A stretch of DNA of 64,000 nt from Chloroflexota bacterium (GTDB lineage: Bacteria; Chloroflexota; Anaerolineae; UBA4142): assembly GCA_016219275.1 (NCBI GenBank), contig JACRBM010000071.1, positions 27,060 to 91,059 of the forward strand, in the 5' to 3' direction. Of this stretch, positions 59,873-64,000 are shown in pieces (the first letter of the stretch is position 1; every line of letters begins with the position of its first letter). The notes beneath the pieces are model-generated. The model was not told where the DNA came from. It saw nothing but the letters and a program-made list of their open reading frames with translations, and did no database searches. Position numbers and translations under genes: made by a program.

Positions 59873-61371
59873 CCCTCTTCCTTCATCCTTTGCGTTGGCA
59901 TCGTTATCACAATCCGCGTCCCGCGTCCTGGGTGTGAAACGATTTCAAAGGCGCCGTCGGCGAGCGTCGCGCGTTCTTGCATGCCGAGCAACCCGAATCC
60001 GCGACCATCCTTGTCAGAATTGAACACCGTCGTTGGATCGAAACCGCGTCCGTCATCTTGAACGACGACTTGTACCGCCGCATCGCGGAATTCGAGCGCG
60101 AGTTCGACGTGTTGCGCTGCTGCGTGATTCGCAATGTTGTTGATCGCTTCTTGCGCGATACGAAATAAGGCGATTTCTAATTCGGGCGGAAGACGCCGCG
60201 CCGTACCGTGCACGGTCACTTGAACCGCGACGCCGCGCGGAACAAGATGTTCTTCCGCATACGACCGCATCGCGGCAATCAGACCCAGGTCGTCGAGGAC
60301 AATCGGACGAAGATCGAGAATCAATTCATGCGTTTGCTCCAACGCGCGCGTCGCTAGAATTTTCGCGTTCAATAGTCGTTCTTTCAATCCATCCAATTGC
60401 GGTGGCAGCGCGCCCTCCGCGGCTTCCATGCCCATGGTCATCGCGCTGAGCGCCTGACCCAATTGATCGTGTAAATCGCGCGCGACGCGTTTGCGTTCCT
60501 CTTCCTGCGCGGAAATCAGTTTGGCGAGCAACTGCCCGCGCAAATTTTCCTTGCGCCGCAATTCCTCATTCAAGCGTTCGAGTTCTCGCGTGCGTTCGTT
60601 CAGCCCTTCCGCCATCTGATTGAAGGACGCGGCAAGTTCGCCGATCTCATCGCCGCTGTGCACACTCACGCGCTGTGACAAATCGCCGTGCGAGAATCGC
60701 TTGATCGCTTCGACCAAGCGTTCAAGTTTGGTCACGACCATACGGCTCATCAGCGCATTCACCACCAAGATCGTCGCGAGGATTGCCGCTGCCGACCAAG
60801 CGATATTCGTGTTCAAATCTACCGCGAGCGAATCGTCAACCGCTTGCATCGAAACATCGGTAATCAGGACCCCATTGAACGCATCTTGCGGTCTGTGACA
60901 CTGCTGGCACTCGGGCAGGTTCACTATCGGTTTGCAGTTGCGCAAAACCCGTTCGCCTTGTGCGTTTACAAAAATAATACTGAAAGGATGCTGCGTAATC
61001 TCGGGGCTGTGACACTCAACGCAACCGGGGTCAATGCGTTTGAACACAGTTCCTACATTGCGCTGTTGCGGCGCAAAGCGAACCTCGTTGCGCGGGTTCA
61101 TCAAGAACACTTCGCGGATACCGCCCTGTTTGGCGATGTTGTCCATGATGATTTGGATTTCCGGCAAGTCCTGCGTCAGCATCGCGTGCTGCAAACTGCC
61201 GACGATGACGTTGCCGAGATTGGTGGTCGTGCGGTCGAGGTTGGCAAGCAGAAGGTCACGTTGACGAATGTACTGGAGATATGAAAACGCGCTGAGGAGA
61301 ACGAGCAGAGGAAGCGCAATGCCCGCGGTGATTTTGAAACGCAGACTATATAAAAAACGTTGTGATCGCAT
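59869..61371 (-). CDS. Sensor histidine kinase with di-haem periplasmic domain
   Basis: 500 residues. Membrane helices at about 12-34 and 190-208 bracket an extracytoplasmic sensor with two haem c motifs, CVECH at 117-121 and CQQCH at 155-159. A HAMP domain (about 209-262), a NarX-type HisKA_3 helix with phospho-acceptor His301 (RVARDLHDQLGQ), and an ATPase domain with GFGLLGMQER follow. Membrane kinases with covalent haem are thought to sense redox state, O2 or NO. Maturation needs the cytochrome c assembly machinery. The regulator gene overlaps its stop codon. Confidence 0.92.
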   Translation of the reverse strand: MRSQRFLYSLRFKITAGIALPLLVLLSAFSYLQYIRQRDLLLANLDRTTTNLGNVIVGSLQHAMLTQDLPEIQIIMDNIAKQGGIREVFLMNPRNEVRFAPQQRNVGTVFKRIDPGCVECHSPEITQHPFSIIFVNAQGERVLRNCKPIVNLPECQQCHRPQDAFNGVLITDVSMQAVDDSLAVDLNTNIAWSAAAILATILVVNALMSRMVVTKLERLVEAIKRFSHGDLSQRVSVHSGDEIGELAASFNQMAEGLNERTRELERLNEELRRKENLRGQLLAKLISAQEEERKRVARDLHDQLGQALSAMTMGMEAAEGALPPQLDGLKERLLNAKILATRALEQTHELILDLRPIVLDDLGLIAAMRSYAEEHLVPRGVAVQVTVHGTARRLPPELEIALFRIAQEAINNIANHAAAQHVELALEFRDAAVQVVVQDDGRGFDPTTVFNSDKDGRGFGLLGMQERATLADGAFEIVSHPGRGTRIVITMPTQRMKEEG

Positions 61372-61474
61372 CGGCTACGTGCTCCCGTCACGAGTCATCC
61401 GGATCGCTGCCATGCGTTAAGACTCCTCAACCGGAAACTATGGTATACCACACCGATCCCGCGCAGGGCATTTT

Positions 61475-62983
61475 TCACATGCTACTTTTTAACTTTTGCT
61501 TTTCAACTTTCCCCATCGCGTTACGCGGCAACGCATCGAGAAACGTGATTGTGCGCGGCGCTTTGTAGCGCGCGAGATGGACGCGGCAGAACTCGATCAA
61601 ATCTTCAGCGCGCGCGGCGTGATCCGCGCGCGGCACCACGAACGCGACCGGCACTTGACCGAGCGCGGCATCGTGCGCGCCGACGACGGCGACATCGAGA
61701 ATCGCCGGGTGAGTCAGCAATAATTCTTCGACTTCGCGCGGATAAATGTTATAGCCGCCGCTGATGATTAGGTCGGAGCGACGACTTAATAGCGTCAAGT
61801 ATCCGTTAGTCGGGTCGCGTTTGCCGAGATCGCCCGTCCGAAACCAACGATTGCCTTCAGCATCGGTAATAAATGATTCTGTCGTTTTTTCCGGCGCGCG
61901 CCAATAACCTCGAAAGACATTCGAGCCGCGCAACAAAATTTCGCCGACCTCGCCATCGGACAAGGCGTTGCCGCGTTCATCACCCACGCACGCCGTGACG
62001 CCCGGCAACGGCACGCCAACCGTGCCGGGAATCCGCGCGCCCGCGTAGAGATTTGAAATGTTCATCACCGTTTCCGTCATACCGTACCGTTCGAGAATCT
62101 TGTGCCCAAAGATTGTTTCAAACTGCTCAAAGGTCTCCACGCCGAGTGGGGCAGACCCGGAAACGAACAAGCGCATCTCTGGCAATTGCACGCGATTCAT
62201 GCCGCGCTTGTGCGCTTCTTCGATGAGTCGCACGTACATCGTCGGCACACCCATGAACAATGTCACGTTTTCATTCATTAACGCATCCAGCGCGCGATCC
62301 GCTCGAAACGTACGCTGCAAAATCGTCGTGCATCCCACCGTGAGCGCGCCGTGCAACGCAACGCCGAGTCCATGGGTGTGGAAAAGCGGCAACGCCAACA
62401 AAAGTGTATCGTTCGCCGTCAATGCCCAGGCATTCGCTAGCCCGGTAATATTCGCGACAAAATTATCGTGCGAAAGCATCGCGCCTTTGGAGCGTCCGGT
62501 CGTCCCGGATGTGTACATGATCGCGGCAAGGTCCTCGCCGTCCACGCGCACGTCCATCGCCTCGGCGGATTCGTGCGCGATCAATCCGTCCAATTCTTCG
62601 GCGAGCAGAATGTGTTCAACCGATTTCAACTGGGGGCGCAGCGGCTCTAGAATCTGTGCCTGAGTTCGATCCGTTAAAATCACGCGCGGCTCGGCATCGT
62701 TGACCATGTGCGTGATTTCCAGATCGCGATACTGGGTGTTCATCGGCACGAGCACAAGACCCAGTTTGAGATTCGCGAGGTGGGCGAGAATCAATTCAAC
62801 GCTGTTGCCCAAATAAAAGCCGATACGATCACCGCGCTTCAATCCCAAGCGTTGAAACGCGCGTGCGACGCGATTCGATTGCGCGTCGAGTTCGCCGAAC
62901 GTCAGCGCGCGCGCTTCGAAACGGAGCGCCATCTTGTCGGCGCGCGCGACAAAGTGGATGCGAAACAGGTCATGTAAGTTCAT
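61475..62983 (-). CDS. Acyl-CoA ligase (AMP-forming)
   Basis: 502 residues of the ANL superfamily. The ATP loop is IMYTSGTTGRSKGAMLSH near residue 152, YGMTET near 295, the hinge GDLGKRDPTNGYL near 385, and a C-terminal Lys in MGKVEKQKL. It activates a carboxylic acid to its CoA thioester; size and motifs resemble medium- to long-chain or malonyl-CoA type ligases, not acetyl-CoA synthetase. The downstream gap to the kinase is 103 bases. The cyclase gene lies 14 bases upstream on the same strand, so the two may share an operon. Confidence 0.9.
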   Translation of the reverse strand: MNLHDLFRIHFVARADKMALRFEARALTFGELDAQSNRVARAFQRLGLKRGDRIGFYLGNSVELILAHLANLKLGLVLVPMNTQYRDLEITHMVNDAEPRVILTDRTQAQILEPLRPQLKSVEHILLAEELDGLIAHESAEAMDVRVDGEDLAAIMYTSGTTGRSKGAMLSHDNFVANITGLANAWALTANDTLLLALPLFHTHGLGVALHGALTVGCTTILQRTFRADRALDALMNENVTLFMGVPTMYVRLIEEAHKRGMNRVQLPEMRLFVSGSAPLGVETFEQFETIFGHKILERYGMTETVMNISNLYAGARIPGTVGVPLPGVTACVGDERGNALSDGEVGEILLRGSNVFRGYWRAPEKTTESFITDAEGNRWFRTGDLGKRDPTNGYLTLLSRRSDLIISGGYNIYPREVEELLLTHPAILDVAVVGAHDAALGQVPVAFVVPRADHAARAEDLIEFCRVHLARYKAPRTITFLDALPRNAMGKVEKQKLKSSM

Positions 62984-62997
62984 ACGAGAATCTCACG

Positions 62998-63777
62998 TTA
63001 CACGAACGCCACCGCGCGGCAGAACGCCGCCTCGCCGCCTTTGAACTTCCAGGGAAACACGCCGAGCGTGATGCGCTGATTATGCAATTCCTTCAAGCCA
63101 ATATCGCCGCCGAGGTTCTCGACGTGGATGCAGTCGTGTGGAAAGAGCGCGTTGTGCGTCAATTGATACGCCGAGTCGGGAAACAGTTCGTCTAGCTTGT
63201 CTTTGCCGAACTTGGCTTCAACTTTGGCGCGCACTTTTTGCCAATGTTCCAAGCCGCCCTTGCCGAGAAAACGACCGATCGGCAAATTCATCGGATGATC
63301 GGTCGAGATCATGTCCACGCCCCAGATGTGAATCTTTTTCTTCAAGAGCCAATCGCAAATACTGAAATGCGGACCGGGATGACGTTGGATGTATCTTTCT
63401 TCGTCCGCGTCTTCGCTGAGGAACGAGTACTTGTGCCAGCCGGTATGGAGGAGCAGAATATCGCCCTCGCGCACGTCGGCGCGCTTTTCGATATCTTCGG
63501 GTCGAAAGATATCCAAATCGTCCAGCATGTCGCTCAAGTCAACAATCACGCCGGGACCATAACACCACTCTATCGGAATCTGGTCTATCGTTTTGCCTTT
63601 GGTGACAAAGTGACGCGGCGCGTCGAGATGCGTGCCCATGTGATTCGAAGTCATGATGTATTGCGCGTTCACACCATGCTCCGATTTGCGTTTGATGTAT
63701 TTCACTTCGAACGGTGGATAAAAGGGCCAGAACGAACAGTCCTGGTTCAACGGTTGAGAGAGGTCGTAGATTTTCAT
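62998..63777 (-). CDS. Cyclase-family metal-dependent hydrolase (KynB-like)
   Basis: 259 residues. The family motif HxGTHxDxPxH reads HMGTHLDAPRH near residue 46 and supplies the metal-binding His and Asp; a further His lies in LLHTGWHKY near 111. Relatives hydrolyse N-formylkynurenine or lactone/amide bonds. AGGAG five bases before the ATG supports the start. It precedes the acyl-CoA ligase gene, suggesting release of an acid that is then activated with CoA. The substrate is unknown. Confidence 0.87.
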   Translation of the reverse strand: MKIYDLSQPLNQDCSFWPFYPPFEVKYIKRKSEHGVNAQYIMTSNHMGTHLDAPRHFVTKGKTIDQIPIEWCYGPGVIVDLSDMLDDLDIFRPEDIEKRADVREGDILLLHTGWHKYSFLSEDADEERYIQRHPGPHFSICDWLLKKKIHIWGVDMISTDHPMNLPIGRFLGKGGLEHWQKVRAKVEAKFGKDKLDELFPDSAYQLTHNALFPHDCIHVENLGGDIGLKELHNQRITLGVFPWKFKGGEAAFCRAVAFV

Positions 63778-63897
63778 GGGGACTCCTTCGATAGAAAGTA
63801 ATTGGTAATTGGTAATTAGGATTCGAGTCAGGTCAAATCTTTTTCGTCAAATAGTACCGATCCAATGAAATCGTTGTACAAAAAGCAAAGAATTTTG

Positions 63898-63966
63898 GGA
63901 CGCGGATTCACGCGGATTTTCGCGGATAAGAAAAATATCCGCGTTCATCCGCGTTCATCCGCGTCC
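63898..63966. repeat. CGCGGAT palindromic repeat, copy 2
   Basis: GGGACGCGGATTCACGCGGA and CGCGGATAAG face ATATCCGCGTTCATCCGCG and CGCGTCC. It matches the element at 25661-25732 in word content and layout. The rest of the final 220 bases shows no gene. Confidence 0.65.
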
Positions 63967-64000
63967 AATAATTTGTTTGGTTTCGGCTTGTCCGAGTTAG

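Noticed and set aside
1..64000. tRNA, rRNA, integrase or prophage genes
   Set aside because: None were recognised in reading both strands; a tRNAscan or Rfam run would be needed to exclude small RNAs fully.

Overview
The window reads as a chromosomal fragment of a GC-rich, uncultured, probably Chloroflexota (Anaerolineae-like) bacterium. This is inferred from substrate-binding lipoproteins whose linkers are runs of VEKTVVVEK-type words, Pro/Thr-rich lipoprotein linkers, two Opp-type ABC loci, LuxR-type regulators, and gaps packed with imperfect palindromes. No rRNA, tRNA or CRISPR array was seen.

Region by region. 0.1-3.3 kb: mreB and mreC without a following mreD, then a minus-strand NAD(P)-binding epimerase-like gene. 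3.8-16.9 kb: a long minus-strand catabolic block with a GTG-start XRE/cupin regulator, an Opp-type importer (lipoprotein, two permeases, two ATPases), a GH39 glycosidase, an Asp/Glu-racemase-fold protein lacking its second cysteine, a split transketolase and a LarA-type lactate racemase. It looks like uptake and breakdown of a sugar or sugar-acid oligomer. 17.2-27.5 kb: a 1,948-residue polytopic membrane protein with an N-terminal zinc ribbon, a decayed lipoprotein gene, a PrsW-like protease, small exported proteins and an IS4-type transposase wreck that appears to have cut off a secreted-protein gene. 27.5-33 kb: a lipoprotein, a DUF5615/DUF433 pair, an OmpR-type regulator and the recR-ybaB-dnaX replication/repair cluster. 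33.2-35.6 kb: a CxxC protein, a polyferredoxin and a LuxR-type regulator. 35.7-37.1 kb: a GHMP kinase and a histidine-kinase scrap.

37.0-50.6 kb holds the most unusual block. An RpiR-type regulator leads a tightly packed minus-strand run: a 1,227-residue fusion of a cobalamin-binding domain, a mutase-like barrel and a MutL/GlmL-type ASKHA ATPase; an opine-dehydrogenase-like enzyme; a second Opp importer; a C45 autoproteolytic amidase/acyltransferase; and a tandem PII-like (DarA/PstA-type) protein. I read it as a pathway for an imported N-acylated or opine-like amino acid, with a B12 enzyme that carries its own reactivase. The substrate is not known.

50.7-54.1 kb: a textbook promoter, a structured leader with an intrinsic terminator, and a secreted multidomain nuclease. 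54.3-61.4 kb: a respiratory module (blue-copper protein, degenerate receiver protein, Tat-exported four-cluster ferredoxin, NrfD membrane subunit, cytochrome c) next to a two-component pair whose kinase carries two CxxCH haem motifs in its sensor domain. 61.5-63.8 kb: an acyl-CoA ligase and a metal-dependent cyclase.

Several families of short hairpin repeats recur through the gaps. One is inserted in frame in the giant membrane gene, one forms the last codons of the mutase gene, and one occurs as two copies whose centres are flipped relative to their flanks.
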